Below are positions 1 to 6,256 of a DNA stretch of 39,460 nt, one piece after another. How positions within the stretch are numbered: position 1 is the stretch's first letter; every line of letters begins with the position of its first letter. The notes under the pieces were generated by a model that was not told the origin of the DNA, made no database searches, and saw only the letters and a list, made by a program, of their open reading frames with translations. Origin of the DNA: a virus; IMG/VR virus record IMGVR_UViG_3300035195_000791, positions 1 through 39,460 of that record; one strand, 5' to 3'. The translations under genes were made by a program, and so were the position numbers.

Positions 1-3
1 TAA

Positions 4-225
4 CTATCTTCTTCTTTTTGTTCTGCAACCTACTTTTTTTCCTCTTCTATATACAGCTTTACGACCTCTTCCACAACTGTTTCTTGCTTCTCTTTTAAGT
101 TCATAAGCTTCTTGTTCACTTCTTCTTGCTGCTTGAGGCCATCCTTTATCTTTTCTTTTTTGAGCTTGCCTTTGTTTTCTTGCTGCTTTTTTTAAAAGCC
201 TACTTCTTTTATCTGTAACTGCCAT
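4..225 (-). CDS. Arg/Lys-rich two-cysteine basic protein (73 aa)
   Basis: This is the last gene of a leftward run of eleven tiny basic genes. About 40 percent of its residues are Lys or Arg, and unlike its neighbours it has more Arg than Lys. It has exactly two cysteines (residues 51 and 67, C-x15-C) inside the most basic segment, and it ends in KRRR. No enzyme motif, signal peptide or membrane segment is visible. The stop codon lies 3 bases from the window edge, so anything further downstream is unseen. The start follows the stop of the upstream gene by a single base. Function is unknown. Binding to DNA or RNA through charge is inferred from composition, and a protamine-like virion role is one possibility. 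Confidence 0.7.
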   Translation of the reverse strand: MAVTDKRSRLLKKAARKQRQAQKRKDKGWPQAARRSEQEAYELKREARNSCGRGRKAVYRRGKKVGCRTKRRR

Positions 226-226
226 T

Positions 227-652
227 TTATTTTTTTTTGTTTAATTTATCTCTATTTTTTTTCATTCTACTTGTAATAAATTTACCTCTTACTTTCATAA
301 CTTTTCTGGTTGTACATTTACCTTTTTTATTACACTTAGACAACGTGTAAGTTCCGTCTTTGTTTTTTTTAATTTGTTTAAAAGTTTCAGTTGATTTTCC
401 TCCTCTTTTTGAGCTATACTTACCTTTTATACGACTTACTGTATTGTCGTCAAGGCTTGTACTATAAATTTTACTTTTAAATTTTTCAGAACTTTTTCCT
501 CTTTTCATTTTCATTTTCAAAGTAGACTTTGAAGTTATCTTCGCTCCAGGAACTTTTACATTGCTTTGACCTTTAGTTACTTTTGCTCCCTTAGCATATA
601 CTACAGTCCCTTTACCTACATAATTTTTTGTTTTTCTTTTTGGATCTGGCAT
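227..652 (-). CDS. Lys-rich MPDP-type two-cysteine basic protein (141 aa)
   Basis: One of the two largest members of the basic cluster. It begins MPDPKRK, a start shared with three other genes in the same run. The C-terminal third holds the only two cysteines in a short CNKKGKC motif flanked by beta-like segments, followed by a Lys-rich tail ending NKKK. The middle is Ser/Lys/Gly-rich low-complexity sequence with no hydrophobic core. Its ATG overlaps the preceding stop by one base (TAATG), a sign of translational coupling. Function is unknown; nucleic-acid binding is inferred only from charge. Confidence 0.72.
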   Translation of the reverse strand: MPDPKRKTKNYVGKGTVVYAKGAKVTKGQSNVKVPGAKITSKSTLKMKMKRGKSSEKFKSKIYSTSLDDNTVSRIKGKYSSKRGGKSTETFKQIKKNKDGTYTLSKCNKKGKCTTRKVMKVRGKFITSRMKKNRDKLNKKK

Positions 653-882
653 TATCTTACTCCTTTTACGTTTTTAACAAATTGTTTTCCTTTTGCTCCT
701 GCTTTCTTTTTCTTTCGAGCTGTAGCAGCAAGCTTTCGCTTAGAGAGGCTTTTAGCTTTAGCCATAGGTAAACAGCGATCAGGGTTTTTCTTGTTCTTAG
801 AAGTTCCACAAGGGCCTTTTATCTTACCGTCTGTACCGATACGAACCCAGTTCTCTTCACGCCATTTTTTTAACTCACCCAT
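652..882 (-). CDS. Two-cysteine basic protein with GPCGTSK/NPDRCLP motif (76 aa)
   Basis: A third of the residues are Lys or Arg. The N-terminal half has a recognisable pattern: a Trp-containing segment (KKWREENWVRIG), then GPCGTSK and NPDRCLP (C-x11-C), then an Ala/Lys-rich helix (AATARKKKKAGAKGK). From memory, this Cys-containing pattern recurs in small proteins of marine viral metagenomes. I could not verify that, and no function is known to me. It is the member of the cluster most likely to return database matches. It is coupled to both neighbours by one-base stop/start overlaps. Confidence 0.78.
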   Translation of the reverse strand: MGELKKWREENWVRIGTDGKIKGPCGTSKNKKNPDRCLPMAKAKSLSKRKLAATARKKKKAGAKGKQFVKNVKGVR

Positions 883-1016
883 TATTTTTTATTTGCTCTT
901 CTTTTATCGTGATTATAACCTCTTTTTTTTAAAGATAAGTGATCAGACATAGTCTTAGCAACTTTTTTAATTCCTGTTTTACTATACATGTTATGTACTT
1001 TAAATTTCTTAGCCAT
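882..1016 (-). CDS. Very small basic protein (44 aa)
   Basis: A 44-residue gene lying exactly between its neighbours. Its ATG overlaps the upstream stop by one base and its TAA overlaps the downstream ATG by one base, which is the main reason to accept such a short frame. The product begins MAKKFKVHNMYSKTG and ends RRANKK. It is strongly basic and, unlike most members of the cluster, has no cysteine. Function is unknown. Confidence 0.62.
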   Translation of the reverse strand: MAKKFKVHNMYSKTGIKKVAKTMSDHLSLKKRGYNHDKRRANKK

Positions 1017-1171
1017 TATTTTTTCTTTTTACCTTTTCCGTAATTAGGATCTTTACAATATTTACTTGCTGCCATGTTTGCGTAAGCAGACGGATACTTG
1101 TCAAAAGTTTTTTTAGCCCACGCTATACCAGCTGGGCAAATTTTATTTCCTTTTTTTGTTCTACCTGCCAT
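1016..1171 (-). CDS. Very small two-cysteine basic protein with KICPAGIAWAK motif (51 aa)
   Basis: A 51-residue gene tiled by one-base TAATG and ATGA-like overlaps with both neighbours. It has two cysteines (residues 12 and 39, C-x26-C), which flank an aromatic/Ala-rich helix-like stretch containing FDKYPSAYAN. The C-terminus is GKGKKKK. Unlike its low-complexity neighbours, the centre looks like a small folded domain, with the two cysteines placed to join its ends. From memory, similar short sequences occur in marine phages; this is unverified. Function is unknown. Confidence 0.68.
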   Translation of the reverse strand: MAGRTKKGNKICPAGIAWAKKTFDKYPSAYANMAASKYCKDPNYGKGKKKK

Positions 1172-1461
1172 TAGTCATACGGATTATAAGATCTTTTACT
1201 CGCCTTCTTTTTTTTCCTTCTTTCGATTCCTCTTTTTATACCTTTTTTTATTCCAGTAACTATTTTTCCTAATTTTTTCTTCTTTTTATTTGGCTTAGGT
1301 GTTTCTTTTTTATTATCACGTGATCTACCAGAAATACTATCAAATTCTCGCTGCAGTTGTTCCTTGTGTTTCTTAAATCTCGCTGCTAACTTAGCACATT
1401 CTTCTTTTGTCTTGCCAGTTTTGCGCTCTCCATTAAAATTGTAATTACATGTCTTTGCCAT
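1171..1461 (-). CDS. Two-cysteine basic protein (96 aa)
   Basis: The N-terminal 35 residues look folded, with two cysteines (C5 and C22, C-x16-C) and a helix-like stretch (EECAKLAARFKKHKEQ). The C-terminal half is a Lys-rich tail with KKKKK and RRKKKK runs, ending RSYNPYD. It sits in frame with the leftward run, 3 bases from the upstream gene and overlapping the next start by one base. A small cysteine-stabilised head plus a basic tail would suit nucleic-acid binding, but this is inference. Confidence 0.7.
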   Translation of the reverse strand: MAKTCNYNFNGERKTGKTKEECAKLAARFKKHKEQLQREFDSISGRSRDNKKETPKPNKKKKKLGKIVTGIKKGIKRGIERRKKKKASKRSYNPYD

Positions 1462-1464
1462 AAT

Positions 1465-1674
1465 TTATTTTTCTATAGGGCCTGGACTTGTAACATCAAG
1501 ATCACTTAGTTTTCCAAAACCTGAGGTGCTTTTCTTTCGGACTTTCATCATTGCGTCATAAGCTTTTAACTGCTTTGGTGTTCTTTTAACCATCTTGTAC
1601 TTACACTTTCTTACTCCTTTTTTGTTTGTTTTACAAACTTGAGTTCTTACTTTTTTTCTTTTTGGATCTGGCAT
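1465..1674 (-). CDS. MPDP-type two-cysteine basic protein (69 aa)
   Basis: It begins MPDPKRKK, so it belongs to the MPDP group. The two cysteines lie in CKTNKKGVRKC (C-x9-C), very like CNKKGKC of the gene at 227-652: a Lys/Gly turn between two cysteines. The C-terminal 20 residues are not basic (they include LSDLDVTSPGP), which is unusual in this cluster and could be an interaction tail. The ATG is preceded by an A-rich leader with no Shine-Dalgarno sequence. Function is unknown. Confidence 0.7.
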   Translation of the reverse strand: MPDPKRKKVRTQVCKTNKKGVRKCKYKMVKRTPKQLKAYDAMMKVRKKSTSGFGKLSDLDVTSPGPIEK

Positions 1675-1690
1675 AATTTTTATTTTAAAT

Positions 1691-2119
1691 TTATTTTTTC
1701 TTTTTTAATATTTTTCTATAATTAATAACTGTAGGAGCTTTCTTAACGTCCTTAGCTGTTTTGGTAATTGTATTAACAGCTCCTTTAGCATCAAGGTTTT
1801 TTATGTTTTTTGCAAGTTTAATAGCTCCTTGTACTACTTTACCAGTTTTAGAATTAGCTACTTTTTTACCTACCTCTACACCTTTGTCAACACCTCTTCT
1901 TACTTTAGTCTTTCCTGTAGAATTTAAACCTGCTATGTTTTTTTTAAGTCTTGACATTTTTTTAAGACTACATTTTTTACCTGAGCTTTTTGCAGCAGCA
2001 GCACATTTAGCTAATTTCTTTTTTTGAATAGCTAAAGATTTTTTAGCCAACATAGTCATTTTTGGCTTTGATGTTTTTGAACTTATTGTTTTTTTGCCAC
2101 CTGGGCCTGATGCTGCCAT
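1691..2119 (-). CDS. Ala/Lys-rich two-cysteine basic protein (142 aa)
   Basis: The longest member of the cluster. It has a Lys/Ala/Ser-rich N-terminus, two cysteines (C39 and C50, in KCAAAAKSSGKKC), then a histone-H1-like low-complexity region rich in Lys, Ala, Val and Gly with predicted helical stretches, ending ILKKKK. It resembles bacterial Lys/Ala-rich nucleoid proteins only in composition. It lies 2 bases from the upstream gene and 16 bases from the downstream one. Function is unknown; DNA compaction is a composition-based guess. Confidence 0.7.
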   Translation of the reverse strand: MAASGPGGKKTISSKTSKPKMTMLAKKSLAIQKKKLAKCAAAAKSSGKKCSLKKMSRLKKNIAGLNSTGKTKVRRGVDKGVEVGKKVANSKTGKVVQGAIKLAKNIKNLDAKGAVNTITKTAKDVKKAPTVINYRKILKKKK

Positions 2120-2121
2120 AG

Positions 2122-2337
2122 TTATTTCTTTTTTTGATTTTTTAGAGACTCTTTTAGTGAATTTCTTTTTTTTATAATTTTTTCATATCGAAAACCCTTA
2201 AGTGAATCTAATTTCCTTAGCTTAACAGAATCTTTTTTCCGTTTCATTTTGTAAGCGGAAGTCTTTCTTTTAGCAGCTATCTTAGCTTTACACTTTTTTA
2301 ATTTTTCTCCTTTTAATCCTTTACAATAAAGTCCCAT
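2122..2337 (-). CDS. Two-cysteine basic protein (71 aa)
   Basis: It begins MGLYCKGLKGEKLKKCKAK, with two cysteines at residues 5 and 16 (C-x10-C) again bracketing a Lys/Gly turn. The rest is an amphipathic Lys-rich helix-like sequence ending KNQKKK. The start overlaps the stop of the upstream gene by one base (TAATG). No known family is recognised. Confidence 0.7.
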   Translation of the reverse strand: MGLYCKGLKGEKLKKCKAKIAAKRKTSAYKMKRKKDSVKLRKLDSLKGFRYEKIIKKRNSLKESLKNQKKK

Positions 2338-2609
2338 TATCTTTTTCTTGGATTATCGTTAATTTTTCTTCGGTTCTTTTGTTCTTTTTTAGCTAACCGA
2401 TTAATTCTACTAATATATTTCTTTTGCTTTAAAGTTAGCTTAACATCTTTAACCTTATTAGTTCTAATCTTATTATAGTTTTCTTTGCCTAATTCTTTTT
2501 TCAAGACATTAACCATCTCCATTCTACTTGTAGAATCTCTAACGATTTTTTTTCTAACTTTAACTCTCTTTAAAGAGTCCCTAACTTTTTTAGTAATTGG
2601 ATCTGGCAT
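2337..2609 (-). CDS. MPDP-type basic protein without cysteine (90 aa)
   Basis: It begins MPDPITKK. It is mostly charged helix, about 40 percent Lys or Arg, without cysteine or hydrophobic segments. A central stretch (MVNVLKKELGKENYNKIR) looks like an ordinary amphipathic helix rather than pure low complexity, so a small helical fold is possible. It lies 3 bases from the upstream gene and is coupled to the downstream gene. Function is unknown. Confidence 0.68.
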   Translation of the reverse strand: MPDPITKKVRDSLKRVKVRKKIVRDSTSRMEMVNVLKKELGKENYNKIRTNKVKDVKLTLKQKKYISRINRLAKKEQKNRRKINDNPRKR

Positions 2610-2612
2610 ATC

Positions 2613-2915
2613 TTAATATCTAAGTGATTTTCTTTTAGTACTACTTGAACCTCTTTTCGCTTTTACTACTGGCTTCATTGGTTTTTTTATACCTTTTTTC
2701 TTAGCTTTTAGTAATGCAGCTTTTCTTAATGCAGCGACACTCTTTGCAGATCCACTTCTTACAATTTTTCCTACGCCTTTAAGTTTTGGGCCTTTTTTCT
2801 TAACTTTTTTCTTTTTAGCAAAAGTGCCTGGTCTATTTTGTGGGCCATAGCCTGTTTGACCTGCTTTCTTTTTTGCTGGTGTACCTTTTGTTTGTTTCTT
2901 TTTTGGATCTGGCAT
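2613..2915 (-). CDS. MPDP-type Lys-rich basic protein without cysteine (100 aa)
   Basis: The first of the eleven basic genes, directly downstream of the amidase (17-base gap). It begins MPDPKKKQTKG. By hand count it has 30 Lys and 6 Arg in 100 residues. Short Gly/Pro-rich segments separate Lys runs, and the C-terminus is SSTKRKSLRY. It probably lacks a stable fold by itself. Its leader (A-rich, ending AAATT before ATG) matches those of the other MPDP genes, suggesting gene duplication. Function is unknown. Confidence 0.7.
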   Translation of the reverse strand: MPDPKKKQTKGTPAKKKAGQTGYGPQNRPGTFAKKKKVKKKGPKLKGVGKIVRSGSAKSVAALRKAALLKAKKKGIKKPMKPVVKAKRGSSSTKRKSLRY

Positions 2916-2932
2916 AATTTTTATTTTTATAG

Positions 2933-3367
2933 TTATATATTACAATACTCTGTTGTTGCATCAAAACTTGGACATGCCTTAGCAGCAAAGTCTCGATGGG
3001 AATGAATTTTTGCTTCTGGATACATTTTACGTAATACACGCAATAATTCTAACATAGTTGCTATTTGTTCTGGAGTTCTTGTATCTTTTGCAGGATACTT
3101 TCCTTTTGAATCTCTTTCAGATTCTACTCCTCCCACATAACAAATCGAGATAGAGCTGCAATTCAAACCTTTCGTATGCGCTCCACATTTATCTACCATA
3201 CGTCCAGTTTCAATAGTACCATCTATTAAAACTAAAAAATGATATCCTATTCCTTTCCATCCTCTTTTTTTATGCCACCGATCTATAACCTCAGCATTGA
3301 TAGAATTATCTCCTTCTCTTGTTGCGGAACAATGAATAATGATTTTACTTACGTTCTCTTTCCTCAT
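2933..3367 (-). CDS. N-acetylmuramoyl-L-alanine amidase, T7-lysozyme type (endolysin)
   Basis: A 144-residue single-domain Amidase_2 protein, about the size of T7 lysozyme (gp3.5). It should cut the bond between N-acetylmuramic acid and L-alanine in peptidoglycan at lysis. The zinc ligands are visible: H12 in IIIHCSAT, H124 in SHRDF and C132 in ACPSF. K130, two residues before the ligand Cys, matches the catalytic Lys of T7 lysozyme, and Y42 of GIGYHF matches the conserved Tyr. There is no signal peptide, so a holin or other release route would be needed. It is the first gene of the leftward unit that continues into the basic-protein array. In T7 this protein also inhibits the phage RNA polymerase; nothing here shows that. 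Confidence 0.93.
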   Translation of the reverse strand: MRKENVSKIIIHCSATREGDNSINAEVIDRWHKKRGWKGIGYHFLVLIDGTIETGRMVDKCGAHTKGLNCSSISICYVGGVESERDSKGKYPAKDTRTPEQIATMLELLRVLRKMYPEAKIHSHRDFAAKACPSFDATTEYCNI

Positions 3368-3372
3368 TGCAT

Positions 3373-3396
3373 TACTTTTGTATCTTTACAAAAATA
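3373..3396. promoter_or_regulatory. Divergent -7 boxes embedding a TTTTGTA/TACAAAA inverted repeat
   Basis: The gap between the leftward amidase and the rightward winged-helix gene holds two facing Bacteroidota -7 boxes: TACTTTTG (plus strand, 3373-3380) and TATTTTTG (minus strand, 3396-3389). Between and within them is a perfect inverted repeat TTTTGTA-tctt-TACAAAA (3376-3393). Neither direction has a clear -33 TTG at the usual spacing. The layout looks like an operator from which one DNA-binding protein could control both directions. The neighbouring winged-helix gene is the obvious candidate, but that is inference. Confidence 0.6.
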
Positions 3397-3417
3397 ACGA
3401 ATTAAATCTACTTTTTT

Positions 3418-3873
3418 ATGAGCGTCTCAGTTCGCAATACTTCACGTAAACAACCTACGCATGATTATCTTAAATACTGGCGTGTAATTAAATACTGGGC
3501 AAAAAGAAAATATAATATTAGTACAGCAGATTTAGAAATGATGTTGTTTCTGTACAGTGAACACCTGTTTAATAAAACAAAATTTGAAGAATACCAACAA
3601 CTAATGAGTTGGAATAAAAATAAATTTTACACTTTAATCAAAGAAGGTTGGATACATCAATGGCGTAAGAAGAAAGGTAAAGAAGTTGCTATGTATGAAT
3701 TAACTTATAAAGCAAAACGTTTAGTAAATAACGTATATGGAAAATTAAATGGTGAAGAGTTTCCAGAAAACTACGTAAACAATCCTGTTTTCAAACACGA
3801 TGTTAGGTTTAGAGATAAAGTTTTTAGACAGTATATGCTAAAAATAAATAAAGAAATAAGAGAAAATAATTAA
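3418..3873 (+). CDS. Winged-helix (MarR-like) DNA-binding protein, putative
   Basis: A 151-residue protein whose residues 30-115 read like a MarR-type winged helix: a helix (STADLEMMLFLYSEHLF), a short helix-turn-helix region (SWNKNKFYTLIKEGWI), then a basic wing (RKKKGKEVAMYELT) followed by a long helix. It is the only rightward gene in the first 7 kb and is read divergently from the amidase, next to a perfect inverted repeat. A role as a regulator of the amidase/basic-protein unit is therefore plausible. Its last bases overlap the convergent groES by 4 bases. The family assignment is by pattern only. Confidence 0.6.
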   Translation: MSVSVRNTSRKQPTHDYLKYWRVIKYWAKRKYNISTADLEMMLFLYSEHLFNKTKFEEYQQLMSWNKNKFYTLIKEGWIHQWRKKKGKEVAMYELTYKAKRLVNNVYGKLNGEEFPENYVNNPVFKHDVRFRDKVFRQYMLKINKEIRENN

Positions 3874-4127
3874 ATAACTACAACTACGTCTCTTTCACTA
3901 ATAACAGTATAAAGCTTATCATCGATTAACATTGAGTGTCCTGCAGCTTTATCATAGTATATATTATCATTTTCTTTAATAGTGTCTACTAAAGTACCTG
4001 GTTTAACTACATTAGCTTTTTGATATCTCATAGCAGATACATCTTCAGATGATAATAATATACCTGATTCTGTTTTAACCTCTTCTTCTGTTTTTGTAAT
4101 TACAATGTATTTACCTATTGGTTGCAT
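3870..4127 (-). CDS. groES: GroES-type co-chaperonin (Cpn10)
   Basis: An 85-residue co-chaperonin, slightly shorter than the usual 95-100. It begins with the family-typical MQPIGKYIVI. The mobile-loop region around residues 14-28 contains SGILL, equivalent to the Ile-Val-Leu contact of GroES that docks on GroEL. The C-terminal half has GHSMLIDDKLYTVISERDVVVVI, matching the Cpn10 end (Y-x-hydrophobic-x-E-x-D-hydrophobic). It should cap the chaperonin encoded two genes upstream. The gene order (groEL first, groES last) is the reverse of the usual bacterial operon. It ends against the convergent winged-helix gene. Confidence 0.85.
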   Translation of the reverse strand: MQPIGKYIVITKTEEEVKTESGILLSSEDVSAMRYQKANVVKPGTLVDTIKENDNIYYDKAAGHSMLIDDKLYTVISERDVVVVI

Positions 4128-4319
4128 TTATTCTAAAATTTTCATTAATACTTTTTTAACGTGAATATAGACAGAGTTTGCTTGTCTAACTGTTATTTCT
4201 TGGTCTCTAAATAACTGATTAGAAAATTCCTCAGCTAATCTATCAGCTTTTAATTCTCTTTGATCAACTCTGTAGGCTTCAAAAATTTCATTTTCAATTG
4301 CGTTTGGTGTATCTGTCAT
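4128..4319 (-). CDS. Unknown 63-aa protein inside the chaperonin operon
   Basis: An acidic, helical small protein that I do not recognise. It lies between groEL (4-base gap) and groES (no gap), so it is certainly cotranscribed with them. The sequence is amphipathic helix throughout (for example EAYRVDQRELKADRLAEEF) with no cysteine, membrane segment or catalytic motif. Its place suggests a chaperonin partner or an unrelated insertion; neither can be decided from sequence. Confidence 0.7.
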   Translation of the reverse strand: MTDTPNAIENEIFEAYRVDQRELKADRLAEEFSNQLFRDQEITVRQANSVYIHVKKVLMKILE

Positions 4320-4323
4320 AATA

Positions 4324-5937
4324 TTAAATTTGATTTATTCTTTTGTGAGTTACAATAGCATTAGTTGAAAGTATAGTGGTAGCAACACTACTTGCATTTA
4401 ATAATGCATTCTTTGTAACCTTGAGTGGGTCAATAACCCCCATAGTTAGCATGTTACCAAACTTTTCGTTCTTAGCATCAAAACCATAGTTCTTAGTATT
4501 CTTGTCGTTTATCTTCTCTATGATGTCGTTCGGATCAATTCCTGCGTTGTTTAGGATTTGAATTAAAGGTTGACAAAGAGCATTCTTAACTATTTTAAGT
4601 GCAACTTCATAGTCTGCATCTCCCTTCCAGGTTTTTATTGTAGGCATATTTGTACTGGCATTGTATAATGCTATACCTCCACCAGCTACAATCCCTTCTT
4701 CTAAAGCCGATCGAACAGCACACACCGAGTCATCGACTCGGTCAAATTTTTCTTTCTGCTCCACGTCTGAGTTACCGCCCACGTAAATACAGCCTATAGC
4801 TCCAGCTAAGCTTGCTATACGCTCGTCAATAAATTTTCGAGACACTGGGTCTGTAGTATTATCTTGCTGCACTCTAAGCTCGCTTATGCGGTTTTTAAGT
4901 TCTTTAGTCGGTTCTGCATTTTTAATTAATACGGAAGTTGTCTTGCCAATAATGATTTTATCAGCAAAACCTAAATCCTCAGCTCTTAATAGGCTAAGGT
5001 CATCTCCCGTTTGCTCTGAAAAGTATTTAGCTCCAACAGTTGCTGCTATATCTTGCATCAGTTCGTTCTTCTTGTAACCGAACGAAGGCGGTGCAATATT
5101 ACATAGCTTCAAATTGTTTCTAACTACGTTGGCTGCAAAAGTGTTTATCACGTTTTGACCGCAGTCTGCTATTATTAATAACTTATCATTGTTTTTTATT
5201 ATCGTTTTTAGTACCGATTCGATTTGTAAAATATTACTTATCTCTTGATCACATACTAAAATCTTCACATCTTCTAATACGCACTCGTCTTTCTTTTGAT
5301 TATTTATAAATAGATTGGAAGTATAACCTCTATCTACTTTGATACCATTGGTAACCTCTGCGTAAGTCTTATGGTTTTGTGATTTCTCTACAGTCACTAT
5401 TCCATCACGACCAACTTTGTTGTAGGCTTCCGAAATTAATTCCCCTATTATCGAATCATTGTTAGCAGATATCTTAGCTACATCTAACAAACTATTGTCT
5501 GTAATCTTTTTTGAATTCTTCTCCAAAATATTTACAACTTGTTCTACCAAAGCATTAGTGTGTCTAACTACCATTGATGTGTTATGACTATCGTCAATGT
5601 ACTCATTACCTGCTTTTACAAAAGCTTCTGCCAAAACAATAGCTGTAGTTGTTCCATCACCAGCTGAATTAGCTGTACGCTCGGCCGCATCTTTCATTAT
5701 CTGAATCGCAAGATTCTCTACTGGATCATCTAAGAAGATTGATGCTGCTACTGTTACACCGTCTTTAGTCACTGTCATCCCTCTCATATGCTCAGGAGAC
5801 TCTACAACAACTGTCTTTCCCCTTGGGCCTAATGTACTCTTTACTGCTTTTGAAATTTGAGAGATTCCGCTTATTAATTTATCTCTACCAGATTTATCGA
5901 AATGTAAATCTTTTGGAATGTAGCCCTGTTTTGACAT
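4324..5937 (-). CDS. groEL: GroEL-type chaperonin (Hsp60/Cpn60)
   Basis: A full-length 537-residue group I chaperonin (bacterial GroEL is about 545). The nucleotide-binding motifs are intact: LGPRGKTVVV near residue 36, GDGTTTA at 93-99 with the catalytic Asp of the family, and RVDDSVCAVRSALEEG then IVAGGG towards the C-terminus, which keeps the second ATPase Asp. The apical domain is divergent. The C-terminus ends HKRINQI and lacks the Gly-Gly-Met repeat tail that lines the bacterial GroEL chamber. With the linked groES it could assemble a phage chaperonin able to fold large virion proteins; T4 replaces GroES alone, whereas this phage supplies both. It has its own promoter and is the first gene of a three-gene leftward operon. 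Confidence 0.95.
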   Translation of the reverse strand: MSKQGYIPKDLHFDKSGRDKLISGISQISKAVKSTLGPRGKTVVVESPEHMRGMTVTKDGVTVAASIFLDDPVENLAIQIMKDAAERTANSAGDGTTTAIVLAEAFVKAGNEYIDDSHNTSMVVRHTNALVEQVVNILEKNSKKITDNSLLDVAKISANNDSIIGELISEAYNKVGRDGIVTVEKSQNHKTYAEVTNGIKVDRGYTSNLFINNQKKDECVLEDVKILVCDQEISNILQIESVLKTIIKNNDKLLIIADCGQNVINTFAANVVRNNLKLCNIAPPSFGYKKNELMQDIAATVGAKYFSEQTGDDLSLLRAEDLGFADKIIIGKTTSVLIKNAEPTKELKNRISELRVQQDNTTDPVSRKFIDERIASLAGAIGCIYVGGNSDVEQKEKFDRVDDSVCAVRSALEEGIVAGGGIALYNASTNMPTIKTWKGDADYEVALKIVKNALCQPLIQILNNAGIDPNDIIEKINDKNTKNYGFDAKNEKFGNMLTMGVIDPLKVTKNALLNASSVATTILSTNAIVTHKRINQI

Positions 5938-5965
5938 ATGATTTAAAATTAAATTAGATTCCCTA

Positions 5966-5992
5966 CAAATATACGAAAATTATTTGATGCAA
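5966..5992 (-). promoter_or_regulatory. groEL operon promoter (Bacteroidota type)
   Basis: On the minus strand, TTG (5992-5990) is followed after 16 bases by TATATTTG (5973-5966), a good -7 box with a slightly short spacer. The box lies about 29 bases upstream of the groEL ATG, a normal distance. No CIRCE-like heat-shock inverted repeat was seen, so expression is probably phage-timed rather than heat-controlled. Confidence 0.6.
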
Positions 5993-6017
5993 CCGCATCT
6001 GCTGTGGCAAAACGATA

Positions 6018-6125
6018 ATGACGGAATGACAACTTTGCTCTCCCTTTTTGAGCTATAGAGTTTTTTTCTTTTTATATATTTTTTATATTATTATTTTTTA
6101 CTTAAAAACTGTCATTTCTGTCATT
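6018..6125. repeat. TGTCATT element, copy A (candidate origin or control element)
   Basis: A 108-base intergenic element. It starts with ATGACGGAATGACAAC (6018-6033), contains the 16-base block TATATATTTTTTATAT (6073-6088) and ends with CTGTCATTTCTGTCATT (6109-6125). The two ends are inverted versions of the same TGTCATT/AATGACA word. The same three blocks recur at 13608-13715, with the outer blocks starting exactly 91 bases apart in both copies. Two further TGTCATTAAAA words follow at 6170-6192. The rest of the gap from 5938 to 6326 is A+T-rich sequence with a promoter and a terminator but no gene. Confidence 0.65.
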
Positions 6126-6256
6126 TTATTTATAACTATCTTATTATTAGTTATTTATATATTTATTATTGTCATTAAAACTGTCATTAAAATATAATAA
6201 TAGTAATATATTAGTATAAAAATATAAAAAATCTTTACAAAACAAAATATATATGT

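Noticed and set aside
566-952. A 128-codon rightward open frame, Phe/Leu-rich
   Set aside because: It is the mirror of the Lys-rich leftward genes (AAA codons read as TTT), so hydrophobic content is an artefact.
1761-2027. An 88-codon rightward frame with apparent membrane segments
   Set aside because: Lies wholly opposite the Lys/Ala-rich gene at 1691-2119; the antisense of Lys/Ala codons gives Phe/Ser/Cys-rich pseudo-membrane sequence.
6073-6192. CRISPR-like repeat array made of TGTCATT words
   Set aside because: The words are 7-17 bases with irregular spacing and no unique spacers of constant size, so this is not a CRISPR array.
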